64,000 nucleotides of DNA from Verrucomicrobiales bacterium (lineage in GTDB: Bacteria; Verrucomicrobiota; Verrucomicrobiia; Limisphaerales; J093): positions 283,421-347,420 of the forward strand of contig JACKPW010000006.1 of assembly GCA_024233215.1 (NCBI GenBank), read 5' to 3'. Each line of letters begins with the position of its first letter. The first letter of the stretch is position 1. The notes below the pieces were generated by a model. The model made no database searches, was not told the origin of the DNA, and saw only the letters and a program-made list of their open reading frames with translations. Position numbers and translations under genes: made by a program. Shown here piece after piece: positions 9,539 to 17,832 of this stretch.

Positions 9539-11164
9539 TCAGCTCTCAACCGGCTTCTCCAACAACGGGCGCAGGCGGTATTTCAGAATGCGCCGCGTCA
9601 GGACCGTCCACAGCAGGTTGCCGCCAAACCCCAGAACGATCCACAGCCCCAGAAAGACCCAGGGATTGGGGCCGTTCCTCAACGCGATCCCAACCGCCAG
9701 GACGCCATACACCGAGCCAAGGATGAACAACCCCACCCATGGCAGAATGAGCACGAACGCGCCCGTGTTTCCCGCCGCCTTCCGGGAAGTCCCGCGCCAG
9801 GTCGCACACCACATGCCCACCCAGGTCAACGTCCACCAGTCGAACAACAACCCCACCGCCGGCAATCCCAGCAGGAAGGCCACCGTTCGGGAAAGGTCGG
9901 TGCTCCGCTCGGCGTCCAGGAAGATCAGGACTGCCAGGACACCCGTCGCCGCCAGGGTCACCGCCACCGCCGGGCCAAACTGGCTTCGCATGGCCCCCCA
10001 TTGCCCGGCCATGAATTCGCGGTTCGACAGCGGCGTGCTCAGGAGCAGTTCGGCGGTGCCCTCGCGCCGTTCGGTCAGGAGGGGAACCACGGAGTCCGAC
10101 ACCATTTGGAACTTCAACAAGACGTGCATCAGCACCACCACGAAGAGCCCCACGGAGATCGGTTCCACCTCATCCGGAAAGGCCACCGCCAGCGCCGAGA
10201 AGATCGCCAGCGGGAGGCCGGTCAGCAACAGGGGCCAGAAGGCCCGCCAGCGGTAACGGCAGACCAGCCATTCAAACGGGTTCCGGTCGAGCATTCGACG
10301 GCGACGGCAGCTCCGGGTGGCGGTTCCACCGAGCCGCCACAACCCCCAGCGCTGTCGCCATCCGAGACGAAAGCCGCCCACGGGCCGGTCCACACTCCGT
10401 CGCGTAATGCCCCGTCCCGCCGCGAACACCAGCAACCAGGCCAGTCCCTGCTGCACGCCCAGGAACGTCCAGAACCCTCCCAGATCGAAGGCCGAACTCA
10501 TTCCCACACCAAACACCCCGTAGATGGGCAGTGTGGGGCAGAGAAAGCAGAGGAGCGCGGCCCAACGCCAGGGCGACGTCGGACCCTGGATCGCCGCCAT
10601 TGCCACCAGGCTGGGCAGGACAAACATCAGGAACGCCATCAGCAGCGTGGCCAGCGTCTGCGCTCGCCGTCCGTCGGAGGTCCGGCTGGAAAAGAAGAGC
10701 CCGATGGCCGCCGAGAGCACGAGGGTATTCAGCATGACGAGGGCGAGCTTGAACACGGCGACCGGCTCCGCCCCGCCGCGCAGCAATGGGATGCTCAGGA
10801 CCGGCACGGTCGCCATCAGCGTGTAACCCGCCGTCACCGTGTTCGACATCAGCTTGCCGGTGGCGACTTCCCAACCCTTGAGATGACTGAGCAACAGCAG
10901 CCCCAGGGTCTGCTCCCGGTATTCCTCGCTGACGCTGTCGGCGGTCAACCGGGCTCCCATGAACGCAGCCACCAGCGTGAGCAGGCTGAAGCAGGTCGCC
11001 ACGGCCGCCTGCGGGGGCATTGGCAGACCCCACCATTGCGGAACAAACACGGTCCACGTCACGATGAGCAGCGCCACCACGGCGGTGATGACCCGTGGCG
11101 AGCGCAAGCCCTTGCGGCGTGCCTTCACCCGCAGTTCGCGCTCGATGATGGGCAGGAGAGTCAT
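9539..11164 (-). CDS. ABC-2-type transporter permease, large soluble linker
   Basis: A membrane protein of 541 residues with two sets of about six hydrophobic helices. It starts MTLLPIIERELRVKARRKG, the cytoplasmic lead-in common to ABC-2 and gliding-type permeases, followed by the first helix, then the signature-like SVSEEYREQTLGLLLLSHLKGWEV. The second half repeats the pattern (LTERREGTAELLLSTPLSNREFMAGQW). The ATG at 11164 is preferred because upstream codons are repeat-derived. It is a paralogue of the gene at 11256-12896, 91 bp upstream. No ATPase gene lies next to the pair, so the partner must be encoded elsewhere. Substrate unknown. Confidence 0.8.
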   Translation of the reverse strand: MTLLPIIERELRVKARRKGLRSPRVITAVVALLIVTWTVFVPQWWGLPMPPQAAVATCFSLLTLVAAFMGARLTADSVSEEYREQTLGLLLLSHLKGWEVATGKLMSNTVTAGYTLMATVPVLSIPLLRGGAEPVAVFKLALVMLNTLVLSAAIGLFFSSRTSDGRRAQTLATLLMAFLMFVLPSLVAMAAIQGPTSPWRWAALLCFLCPTLPIYGVFGVGMSSAFDLGGFWTFLGVQQGLAWLLVFAAGRGITRRSVDRPVGGFRLGWRQRWGLWRLGGTATRSCRRRRMLDRNPFEWLVCRYRWRAFWPLLLTGLPLAIFSALAVAFPDEVEPISVGLFVVVLMHVLLKFQMVSDSVVPLLTERREGTAELLLSTPLSNREFMAGQWGAMRSQFGPAVAVTLAATGVLAVLIFLDAERSTDLSRTVAFLLGLPAVGLLFDWWTLTWVGMWCATWRGTSRKAAGNTGAFVLILPWVGLFILGSVYGVLAVGIALRNGPNPWVFLGLWIVLGFGGNLLWTVLTRRILKYRLRPLLEKPVES

Positions 11165-11255
11165 CCGAAATGGGGGACGGGAGATGGGAAACCGCAAACA
11201 GGGACTTCTTGATGCCCCCATTCGCGACTCGCCATTCGCCATTCGCTTGTCATGT

Positions 11256-12896
11256 TCAATGACCTCCGAACCACGTGCGGAACCAGCCCCGCTTCCGCTG
11301 GTAACGTTCGGCCGCCACCTCGCGGAAACGCCTCTTCAGCCGGCCCCAGGCGAACAGTCCCCAGAACAGCGCGTTCGCCAGGCACCCAACATAGAACAAC
11401 AAGACGATCGCGGTCTCGTCCAGCCGCCCCACCCATCCGCGATCCAGGTGAAGGATTCCCACGAAGATGGTTCCCACGATCCAGGCCAGGCACGGCAGCA
11501 CGATAACCCGGAAGAACGCCGATCCCGAGGCCTGGGTGGCGTGCGGAGCCACCAGGGCCCGCCACATCGCCAGCACGGCAATCGCCAGGGCGTCCAGGGG
11601 CAGCGAAGCCATGTGCCAGAACGCGGCGGAGATCATGACGTTCCGTTCACTGAACACCTGGTCCACCGCCTGCAGCAGCAGCACCACATCCACCACCAGG
11701 ATGAAGCCCAGCCACAACCCGCCCCAACGCCACAGCGACCGCAGCTGTCCGCTGAAGATGCGTCCCACCGTCAACGGGGTGCTCAGCAGGAGTTCCATCG
11801 ATCCGGTGCGCCGCTCCTCCGCCAATTGCGACGCAGCGGCCAGCGAAACCCGCACCTTGAAGATCACGTGCAGCCCGATGGAAGTCAGGATGAACCACCC
11901 GACATCGTGGCCGGCCTGCCATTCACTCGTTCCCCAGAACCACAACAACGTCAGCAATACCAATACCCCCACCTCGATCCGTAGCCGGCTCGGCTTCCGG
12001 CACGTGAGCCAGTGGAACGGGTTGAGGTTCAGCAGCCGCGTCCGGTAACCGGCAGTTGCCACGCTGCGAATCGGTGCCGCTCCCCCATCCCGTCCGGCCC
12101 CCGAACGCGACGGCAACAACCTCGGCAGTTCCCGCCAGAACCGGGGCAGGGCGACACAAGCCAGGACGAAGAACAACAGGGCGAACCCGGCCACCCAACT
12201 GACCGACGGCCAGAGCAAATGGTCGGGCTTGCCGCGACCGGGTTCCGTGGCCGCCAGGGCCTGCGCCAGGAGCGGGCTTGGCGTTGCCAGGAGAAAGTCC
12301 GGCCGCCCCCCCCGATGATCGGCCAGCTGCAGCGCCAACAGCAGCCAGGGCCCTCCGGTGATCAACACCAGAAGGATCAGCGTCCCCCCCAGCGCCCGCC
12401 GACTGTTCTCAAACCAGCATGAGACAAACATCCCCACCGCCAGCGAGAAGAACAGGGTCACCGTGAGCACCGCGACAACCTGCAGGAGTTGCCCCAGCGC
12501 GACGCCACCCAGCAGCATCGGCAACCCCAGCACCGGCAGGATCGCCAGCAAACCGTAAATGGAATGCATCGAAGTCGCCGCCAGTTTCCCCAGCACGATG
12601 TCGAACCCCTTCAGATCCGTGAGAAACAACAGCCCCAGGGTGCCCTCCCGACGCTCCACGCTGATGCAGTCCGAGGTCAACCGCGCTCCCGCCAGCAGGC
12701 AATACAGCCAGGACAACCAGGCCAGCGCATAGAAAATGGAAGTGCCGCGAACCGCCGGGGTCGACCGCTCCGTGGCGAGATACACCATCACGCTCAGCAA
12801 CAGAGCCAGGAGCGCCGCCCCCACCCGCGTCCCGAACGTGCCGGGCCGCCGGGAAGACACCCGCAACTCTCGGGCAACCACCGGAAAGGCCGTCAT
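11256..12896 (-). CDS. ABC-2-type transporter permease, paralogue of the downstream gene
   Basis: 546 residues with the same architecture as its neighbour: MTAFPVVARELRVSSRRPGTF, a first helix, ISVERREGTLGLLFLTDLKGFDIVLGKL, a run of helices, and a second unit with LAEERRTGSMELLLSTPLTVGRIFSGQL. Each protein holds two copies of an 'E-R-R-x-G-(T/S)-x-(E/G)-L-L-L' element typical of ABC-2 permease halves, suggesting each is an internally duplicated, two-domain permease. The two genes probably form one transcription unit and a heteromeric channel. The start is taken at the ATG at 12896. No signal peptide is visible. Confidence 0.8.
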   Translation of the reverse strand: MTAFPVVARELRVSSRRPGTFGTRVGAALLALLLSVMVYLATERSTPAVRGTSIFYALAWLSWLYCLLAGARLTSDCISVERREGTLGLLFLTDLKGFDIVLGKLAATSMHSIYGLLAILPVLGLPMLLGGVALGQLLQVVAVLTVTLFFSLAVGMFVSCWFENSRRALGGTLILLVLITGGPWLLLALQLADHRGGRPDFLLATPSPLLAQALAATEPGRGKPDHLLWPSVSWVAGFALLFFVLACVALPRFWRELPRLLPSRSGAGRDGGAAPIRSVATAGYRTRLLNLNPFHWLTCRKPSRLRIEVGVLVLLTLLWFWGTSEWQAGHDVGWFILTSIGLHVIFKVRVSLAAASQLAEERRTGSMELLLSTPLTVGRIFSGQLRSLWRWGGLWLGFILVVDVVLLLQAVDQVFSERNVMISAAFWHMASLPLDALAIAVLAMWRALVAPHATQASGSAFFRVIVLPCLAWIVGTIFVGILHLDRGWVGRLDETAIVLLFYVGCLANALFWGLFAWGRLKRRFREVAAERYQRKRGWFRTWFGGH

Positions 12897-13020
12897 GTCA
12901 CCCCGGAGCCCCGCCGGACAATGGCGTTGGTTGATAAAGCACTGAGCATGGCGCGCGCGAAAGTAGCCCCTCCCCCCCCGCCCCGCAATCCCGAGCCTCC
13001 TCCCCCCCACCCACCCCGGC

Positions 13021-13120
13021 ACCCAAACTCGAACTTAGACTCGAACCTAAACTTGAACTTAAACTCCCACTTCAACCCAAACTCCAATCTGCCCCCGAAC
13101 CCAAACTCGATCTCCAACTC
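13021..13120. repeat. Degenerate hexamer repeat, AAACTY/GAACTY type
   Basis: About 100 bases of loosely periodic six-base units (AAACTC, GAACTT, GAACCT, AAACTT and similar) preceded by C-rich low-complexity DNA at 12970-13019. In one frame it would read as an Asn/Leu/Ser/Pro string, but no gene signal supports translation. It sits between the divergent permease and rdgB genes, where promoters for both must lie. Related array at 9470-9518. Confidence 0.85.
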
Positions 13121-13186
13121 CCCCCAGCCGGAAACATCGACGGGAAACACTTCCCAGCACGCAACGCGTTCGGCAGCCTTGCGGGC

Positions 13187-13840
13187 ATGTTGACGCTGAT
13201 CATCGCCACCCGGAACCGGCACAAGGTCGGGGAAATCCGCGCGGTCCTCGGAGACCCACATCGTTACCTGACCCTCGCCGATTTCCCGGCGGCTCCCGCG
13301 GTGGTCGAGGACGGGGCGACGTTCGCCGACAATGCCCGCAAGAAGGCCACCGAGATTGCCACCTGGCTGGGTCAACCGGGAGTCGATTGCCCCGCCGACC
13401 CGGTGTGGGTGCTGGCGGACGATTCCGGTCTCGAGGTGGATGCGTTGGACGGCGCCCCGGGGGTGCATTCGGCACGGTTTGCCGCCGGGGAAGCGGGCGT
13501 GGAAGGCAACGCCCCCGACGTCGCCAACAACGCCCGGTTACTGCGCCTGCTCGCCCGGGTCCCCGCGGCGCAACGCACCGCCCGCTTCCGTTGCGTCATC
13601 GCCCTGGCCCGTGTTTCGGCCACGGCGACCGACGACGTGACACTTCACGAGGGCTCCTGCGAAGGTCGCATCCTGGAGGAATCCCGGGGTACCGCCGGTT
13701 TCGGCTACGATCCCCTGTTCCAACCGGACGGATATCCGCACACCTTCGCGGAGCTGGGCGAATCCGTGAAGAACGGCATCAGCCATCGTGCGCGGGCCCT
13801 GGCGGCTCTGGCGGCGAGTGGCACATTGCGGACGTCGTAG
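13187..13840 (+). CDS. rdgB: XTP/dITP diphosphatase (non-canonical purine NTP pyrophosphatase)
   Basis: Hydrolyses dITP, XTP and dUTP-like nucleotides to keep them out of DNA and RNA. 217 residues of the RdgB/HAM1 (Maf-ITPase) family. The N-terminal TRNRHKVGEIRAVLGD forms the nucleotide loop, LADDSGLEVDALDGAPGVHSARFA carries the catalytic Asp pair, and the base-recognition elements GTAGFGYDPLF and SHRARAL near the C terminus are intact. The ATG at 13187 places the TRN motif at the usual distance. Cytoplasmic. It is followed after 49 bp by an unrelated exported protein gene. Confidence 0.95.
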   Translation: MLTLIIATRNRHKVGEIRAVLGDPHRYLTLADFPAAPAVVEDGATFADNARKKATEIATWLGQPGVDCPADPVWVLADDSGLEVDALDGAPGVHSARFAAGEAGVEGNAPDVANNARLLRLLARVPAAQRTARFRCVIALARVSATATDDVTLHEGSCEGRILEESRGTAGFGYDPLFQPDGYPHTFAELGESVKNGISHRARALAALAASGTLRTS

Positions 13841-13889
13841 ATTCCCGCGGTTCGCCAAACGGGGCAATCCGGCTTATCCTGCCGGCCCC

Positions 13890-15338
13890 ATGAGCAAGCG
13901 GCGCGCCACGAAGTGGATTCTCGGCCTCGCCCTCGTTGCCGGCATCGCAGGGGGAGTGCTGCTCCTCCAGCGCGCCCCGGTGGCCTGGGTCAGCGATCCC
14001 GCCGCCATCCGGCCCTGGTCGGAGCGGTCGGAACTGCTCAACCCCGTGAGGTCGGTCCCACCCACCATCAACTCGAACCTCCTCCAAAGCCTTACGATCA
14101 TCACGAACGAAACCGGCACGTTGCGAATCACCCATGACGAGCCCGACCGGAACGAGCACGAGCATCTGGCCTGGCAGGTGGTTGAGGCGGACGACTCCCA
14201 ACACGCGGACCTCGGTGCCGGCGGTCTTACCCTGGAGTATGTCGGGGTCGCCTACGGCCCCCCGGATCAGGGTCGGGACGACGGCTACTCCCTGCGACTC
14301 GACGCCCACTTCTTTCGTCCGGACGGCACGCCTTTTGAGGCGGAGGATTACCAGCGCTGCGAGCTCGACGACTGGGATCGGAAGCTCCGCTATCGCGACG
14401 GCATCCCCGCGGTGGAGATCGGCCTCAAGCTGGAGGGGGTCGACGGTTACGAGTTCATGGGACTGAAGGCGTTTGATGCCCGCACCCACGCGCCCATCCA
14501 GGGGGGCGGGTTCAGTCACGGGGGCAGCCGGGACCGCTATGCCATCGAGACTTCGCTGGCCATCTGGCATCCCGCCCCGATTGAACTGGTGCTGGACCTC
14601 GCGGTGGGACCGCCCGAAGTGTTCGAGTTCCCCGCAAAGCCCGGTGCTTTCCAGGGATTCCCCGGCGGGGCAATCGCGCTTGCGGCCGGGATCGATGGCG
14701 ACGAACGATCCTGGAGTTCCAGCAGCGACGGCAAGCAGACGACCGTCACCGTCCGCTTCGAGGAAAACGAGCGTCAGCCCCAGTGTTCGCTCATCTTCCT
14801 CTGCTTCCCGGCGGCCCACCCGGCACCCTTCGAGTTCGAGTTGCTCAACGAGCAGGGAGAAGTGCTGCCATCGGCCGGCGGCGGCTCTTCCAGCGCCATG
14901 GCCATCAAGTCCGCGCGGGCGAAACTCAGTGAGGTCGCCACCGTCCGGTTGCTTTACTACCCGAATCAACGTCGCGTCCTTTTCCGACTCCCGGCCCTAC
15001 CCGGCCTGCCGGCGGAAAACGCAAACGTCGCGAACCTGTTTGACCTGCACGTGCCCTACGTCGCAATTCGCTACGAACACGACCTCCAGGAATGGGTGCA
15101 GGACGTGCTCCAGCTCAAGGTCGATGCCAGCTCGCGACCCAACTTCCCGCCCGGGACCTTCCCGATGGCGTTCACCAACACCACCGCCGCCGACCTCTTC
15201 CAGGTCTGGATGGACCACCAACCGCAGGGCATGATCGCCCGGGTGAACGCGGAAACGCAGACCCTGGAGGTCCGGAAATCCGGTGCCATGGCCCTCCTGG
15301 AACGCCTCCGAGAGTGGTTCGCCGGCAAGTTCCAGTGA
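13890..15338 (+). CDS. Unknown protein with N-terminal membrane anchor
   Basis: I do not recognise this 482-residue protein. It starts MSKRRATKWILGLALVAGIAGGVLLLQ, a single N-terminal hydrophobic segment acting as signal anchor, and the rest is hydrophilic and predicted beta-rich, with many short acidic stretches (DDGYSLRLDAHFFRPDG, EDYQRCELDDWDRKLRY). No lipobox and no catalytic signature. It is probably periplasmic, tethered to the inner membrane. The ATG at 13890 is chosen because the hydrophobic segment follows immediately; upstream codons in frame overlap the end of rdgB. Confidence 0.65.
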   Translation: MSKRRATKWILGLALVAGIAGGVLLLQRAPVAWVSDPAAIRPWSERSELLNPVRSVPPTINSNLLQSLTIITNETGTLRITHDEPDRNEHEHLAWQVVEADDSQHADLGAGGLTLEYVGVAYGPPDQGRDDGYSLRLDAHFFRPDGTPFEAEDYQRCELDDWDRKLRYRDGIPAVEIGLKLEGVDGYEFMGLKAFDARTHAPIQGGGFSHGGSRDRYAIETSLAIWHPAPIELVLDLAVGPPEVFEFPAKPGAFQGFPGGAIALAAGIDGDERSWSSSSDGKQTTVTVRFEENERQPQCSLIFLCFPAAHPAPFEFELLNEQGEVLPSAGGGSSSAMAIKSARAKLSEVATVRLLYYPNQRRVLFRLPALPGLPAENANVANLFDLHVPYVAIRYEHDLQEWVQDVLQLKVDASSRPNFPPGTFPMAFTNTTAADLFQVWMDHQPQGMIARVNAETQTLEVRKSGAMALLERLREWFAGKFQ

Positions 15339-15374
15339 ACCCCGGAAGGGGGCCGTCAATGCCCGTAAACGGGA

Positions 15375-15403
15375 TTGCCAGCACTCGCCAGCCCTCATAA
15401 AGT
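15375..15403 (+). promoter_or_regulatory. Possible sigma-70-type promoter for the thrS leader
   Basis: TTGCCA at 15375-15380 and TAAAGT at 15398-15403 are separated by 17 bp, matching the consensus at 5/6 and 4/6 positions. Transcription would start about 7 bases later, at or just before the ATG of the leader peptide (15411), which would make the leader mRNA leaderless. Such matches are frequent by chance, so this is only a candidate. Confidence 0.3.
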
Positions 15404-15410
15404 CCCGCTC

Positions 15411-15449
15411 ATGTTGCCGGCATTGAGCAGCACGACGACGACTTTCTAG
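15411..15449 (+). CDS. Putative thrS leader peptide, MLPALSSTTTTF
   Basis: A 12-codon reading frame with four consecutive Thr codons (ACG ACG ACG ACT) at 15432-15443, then TTC and TAG. It is directly followed by a perfect 10-bp hairpin that begins on the last base of the stop codon, then by a rho-independent terminator, and the next gene is threonyl-tRNA synthetase. This is the expected layout of a ribosome-mediated attenuator, in which low charged tRNA-Thr stalls the ribosome at the Thr codons and lets transcription read into thrS. There is no clear Shine-Dalgarno sequence. Regulation is inferred, not shown. Confidence 0.72.
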   Translation: MLPALSSTTTTF

Positions 15450-15475
15450 CGTCCACGGAAAACCACCGTGGACGC
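15449..15475 (+). promoter_or_regulatory. Attenuator hairpin 1 of the thrS leader
   Basis: GCGTCCACGG (15449-15458) pairs perfectly with CCGTGGACGC (15466-15475) around a 7-base loop. A ribosome paused on the Thr codons at 15432-15443 would cover the 5' arm. The alternative antiterminator fold is not obvious by eye: the free 3' arm could pair ACGCC (15472-15476) with GGCGT (15502-15506), competing with the terminator stem. Confidence 0.7.
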
Positions 15476-15477
15476 CG

Positions 15478-15514
15478 ACGCCTCGCTTCCAATCGGACCG
15501 GGGCGTTTTTGTTT
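15478..15514 (+). terminator. Intrinsic terminator upstream of thrS (attenuator)
   Basis: ACGCCTCG (15478-15485) pairs with CGGGGCGT (15499-15506), an 8-bp stem with one G-U pair and a 13-base loop, followed by TTTTTGTTT. It lies 170 bp before the thrS start and after the Thr-rich leader peptide, so it would stop transcription before thrS when threonine is plentiful. It could alternatively be the plain terminator of the gene ending at 15338. Confidence 0.7.
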
Positions 15515-15530
15515 GGTTTGAACCGATCCA

Positions 15531-15670
15531 CCACGAATGAACACGAATCGACACGAATCCAAGGAAAGCGACGAAACCCAACTCCTACGCGTGTGCGGAG
15601 TGATCCGGACCCTGACGGGCGTAGGCCGTCCGGGCTCCGGGTATTCGTGTGAATTCGTGTCCATTCGTGG
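15531..15670. repeat. 140-bp element with 28-bp inverted repeats (ACACGAAT units)
   Basis: Left arm 15531-15558 and right arm 15643-15670 are inverted copies differing at 3 of 28 positions. Each arm is itself built from the 10-base unit ACACGAATNN. The 84-bp centre is GC-rich. The element ends 17 bp before the thrS start codon, so its hairpin would sit in the 5' untranslated region. It looks like a small non-coding inverted-repeat insertion; no target duplication is evident. Confidence 0.8.
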
Positions 15671-15686
15671 TTAACTCCCTCCCTTT

Positions 15687-17771
15687 ATGCCCGAAGAGAA
15701 CCAGCAGTTGAAGGAACGTAAGACCCTCGACGAGCGCGAGCAGATGTCCGAGCTCGAACGCCTTCGTCATTCGTGTGCGCATGTCATGGCCACCGCCATC
15801 TTGCGCCTCTGGCCCGATGCCCAGTTCGCCTACGGTCCGCCCGTCGAAAACGGGTTCTACTACGACGTCGAACTGGACCATCGGATTTCGCCCGAGGACT
15901 TCGAGGCCATCGAGGCCGAGATGAAGAAGGAGATCAAGGCCAACAACGTCTTCGAGAAGCTCGTCGTCACGCGCGACCAAGCCATCGCCGACGCAAAGAG
16001 TGGTCGTCTGGGCGGTCTGAGTGAGCGCCCGGACAACGAGAGCAAGTTCAAGCTCGACCTCCTGGACCAGATCCCGGAAGGCGAGCCCATCTCCTATTAC
16101 CGGAACGGCGACTTTGTGGACCTCTGCGCCGGCCCGCACGTGATGCGCACCGGCAACATCAAGGCGTTCAAGCTCACCAGCGTGGCGAGCGCCTACTACA
16201 AGGGCGACGAAAACAACCCGCAACTCCAGCGCATCTACGGCACGGCCTTCAAGAACAAGACCGAGTTGGAGGCTTACTTCACGATGCTGGAGGAGGCGAA
16301 GAAGCGCGATCACCGGAAGCTCGGCGCGGAGATGGGCCTCTACACCATCGACGCAGAATACACCGGCCCCGGCATGCCACTCTGGTTGCCCAAGGGTACC
16401 GCCATCGTCGAGGAACTGGAGAAGCTGGCCAAGGAAACCGAGTTCGCCGCCGGCTACGTCCGCGTCCGCACGCCACACCTGGCGAAGGAGAAGATGTATA
16501 GGACCAGCGGGCATTTGCCGTACTACGCGGACAGCATGTTCCCGCCGATGACGCTCGATGAGCTTGCTGCCAAACGAAGTGAGCTCGTCGAGAAGAAGCG
16601 TCACCTTTGGGAGCACTGCTGGGCATCCGGTGCTGTCGAAGCTCTGAAGCTCACAAGCGCCCATTTGGAAGCACTCAATCCCAGCCAAGAGCTGCAGTTG
16701 CTTGAGCGACGGATCAATACGCCTGAAGTGGAAGTCTCATCAGAGCAGATGGGTTGCCTTCAGGAGCTACGAGACGTGGCAAGGGAGCTGTTTCAGATGC
16801 CTTTGGCTGAGAGCTACTACCTCAAAGCCATGAACTGCCCGCATCACCACCGCATTTTTGCGGCGGAACCGCGCAGCTATCGCGACCTGCCGTTGCGCCT
16901 GGCCGAATACGGCTGCTGCTATCGCTACGAGCAGTCGGGTGAGTTGTTCGGCCTGATGCGCGTGCGTTCGCTCAACATGAACGACGCCCACATCTATTGC
17001 ACCGAGGAACAGTTCGCGGAGGAGTTCCGGGCCGTGAACGACATGTATCTGAAGTATTTCAGGATCTTCGGCCTCGAGAAGTATGTGATGCGTTTCAGCA
17101 CCCACTCGAAGGAAGGGCTCGGCAAGAAATACGTCGACGAACCGGAACTGTGGCTGAAGACCGAGGACATGGTGCGTCGCGTGTTGCAGGAGAGCGGCAT
17201 CAACTATGTGGAAGTCGCGAACGAAGCGGCCTTCTACGGTCCGAAGATCGACGTGCAGGTGTGGAGCGCCATCGGCCGCGAATTCACCATCGCCACGAAC
17301 CAGGTCGATTTCGCCGTGCCGGCCAAGTTCGGTCTGCAATACAAGGACCGCGACAACTCGTTCAAGACGCCGCTCTGCATCCATCGGGCACCGCTTGGAA
17401 CGCACGAGCGGTTCATCGGCTTCCTGATCGAGCATTACGCCGGGAACTTCCCGTTGTGGCTGGCGCCCGAGCAGGTGCGCGTGCTGACCATCGGCGAGGA
17501 CGAGGCGTTGATCGCGTATGCGAAGGGCATCCTGAACGAACTGCGCGGCCACCAGGTCCGGGCGGAGGCGGACTTCAGTCACGACCCGATCAAGGCGAAG
17601 GTGGCCGAGGCGGAGAAGGCGCGGGTGCACACGATGCTGGCGATTGGCCCGCGCGACATGGAGAACGGCAACGTCTCCGTCCGCCTCCACGGCAAGGGTC
17701 ACCAGGGCGCCAAACCGAAAGGCGAGGTGGTGTCGGATATTGTTGCTGCGATTCGCGAACGGCGGGCGTGA
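15687..17771 (+). CDS. thrS: Threonyl-tRNA synthetase, TGS-less and with an 84-residue insert
   Basis: Charges tRNA-Thr and edits Ser-tRNA-Thr. 694 residues. The N-terminal TGS domain (about 60 residues in E. coli ThrRS) is absent; the protein opens with a short charged leader and goes straight into the editing domain, with H28/H32 (HSCAH) and C147/H151 (CAGPH). Class II core follows: motif 1 region GPGMPLWLPKGTAI, zinc ligand C384 in MNCPHHH, motif 2 YRYEQSGELFGLMRVR, then the catalytic NQVDFAVPAKFGL region, motif 3 (IHRAPLGTHERFIGFLIEHYAG) and the anticodon-binding domain. Residues 292-375 (16560-16811) are an extra helical segment just before the zinc loop. An upstream attenuator probably controls it. 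Confidence 0.95.
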   Translation: MPEENQQLKERKTLDEREQMSELERLRHSCAHVMATAILRLWPDAQFAYGPPVENGFYYDVELDHRISPEDFEAIEAEMKKEIKANNVFEKLVVTRDQAIADAKSGRLGGLSERPDNESKFKLDLLDQIPEGEPISYYRNGDFVDLCAGPHVMRTGNIKAFKLTSVASAYYKGDENNPQLQRIYGTAFKNKTELEAYFTMLEEAKKRDHRKLGAEMGLYTIDAEYTGPGMPLWLPKGTAIVEELEKLAKETEFAAGYVRVRTPHLAKEKMYRTSGHLPYYADSMFPPMTLDELAAKRSELVEKKRHLWEHCWASGAVEALKLTSAHLEALNPSQELQLLERRINTPEVEVSSEQMGCLQELRDVARELFQMPLAESYYLKAMNCPHHHRIFAAEPRSYRDLPLRLAEYGCCYRYEQSGELFGLMRVRSLNMNDAHIYCTEEQFAEEFRAVNDMYLKYFRIFGLEKYVMRFSTHSKEGLGKKYVDEPELWLKTEDMVRRVLQESGINYVEVANEAAFYGPKIDVQVWSAIGREFTIATNQVDFAVPAKFGLQYKDRDNSFKTPLCIHRAPLGTHERFIGFLIEHYAGNFPLWLAPEQVRVLTIGEDEALIAYAKGILNELRGHQVRAEADFSHDPIKAKVAEAEKARVHTMLAIGPRDMENGNVSVRLHGKGHQGAKPKGEVVSDIVAAIRERRA
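16560..16811 (+). other. In-frame 84-codon insert inside thrS
   Basis: Between FPPMTLD and the conserved YYLKAMNCP, where ThrRS normally has only a few residues, lie 84 codons predicted as amphipathic helix (ELAAKRSELVEKKRHLWEH, SQELQLLERRINT). G+C over 16561-16800 is 55% (133 of 240, counted) against 60-70% in sampled flanking lines. The ends form an imperfect inverted repeat: 12 of 18 positions match between 16559-16576 and the complement of 16800-16817. This could be an acquired element or a clade-specific domain. Confidence 0.7.
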
Positions 17772-17832
17772 CAAGAGGCTCGGTCCCGGTAGTCTCCCCG
17801 CGTTCACCCTGGACGACCGGGCGGTCTGACGT

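Noticed and set aside
12961..13020. C-rich tract upstream of the hexamer array as a regulatory site
   Set aside because: It is plain low-complexity poly-C with no symmetrical or repeated motif that could be called a site.
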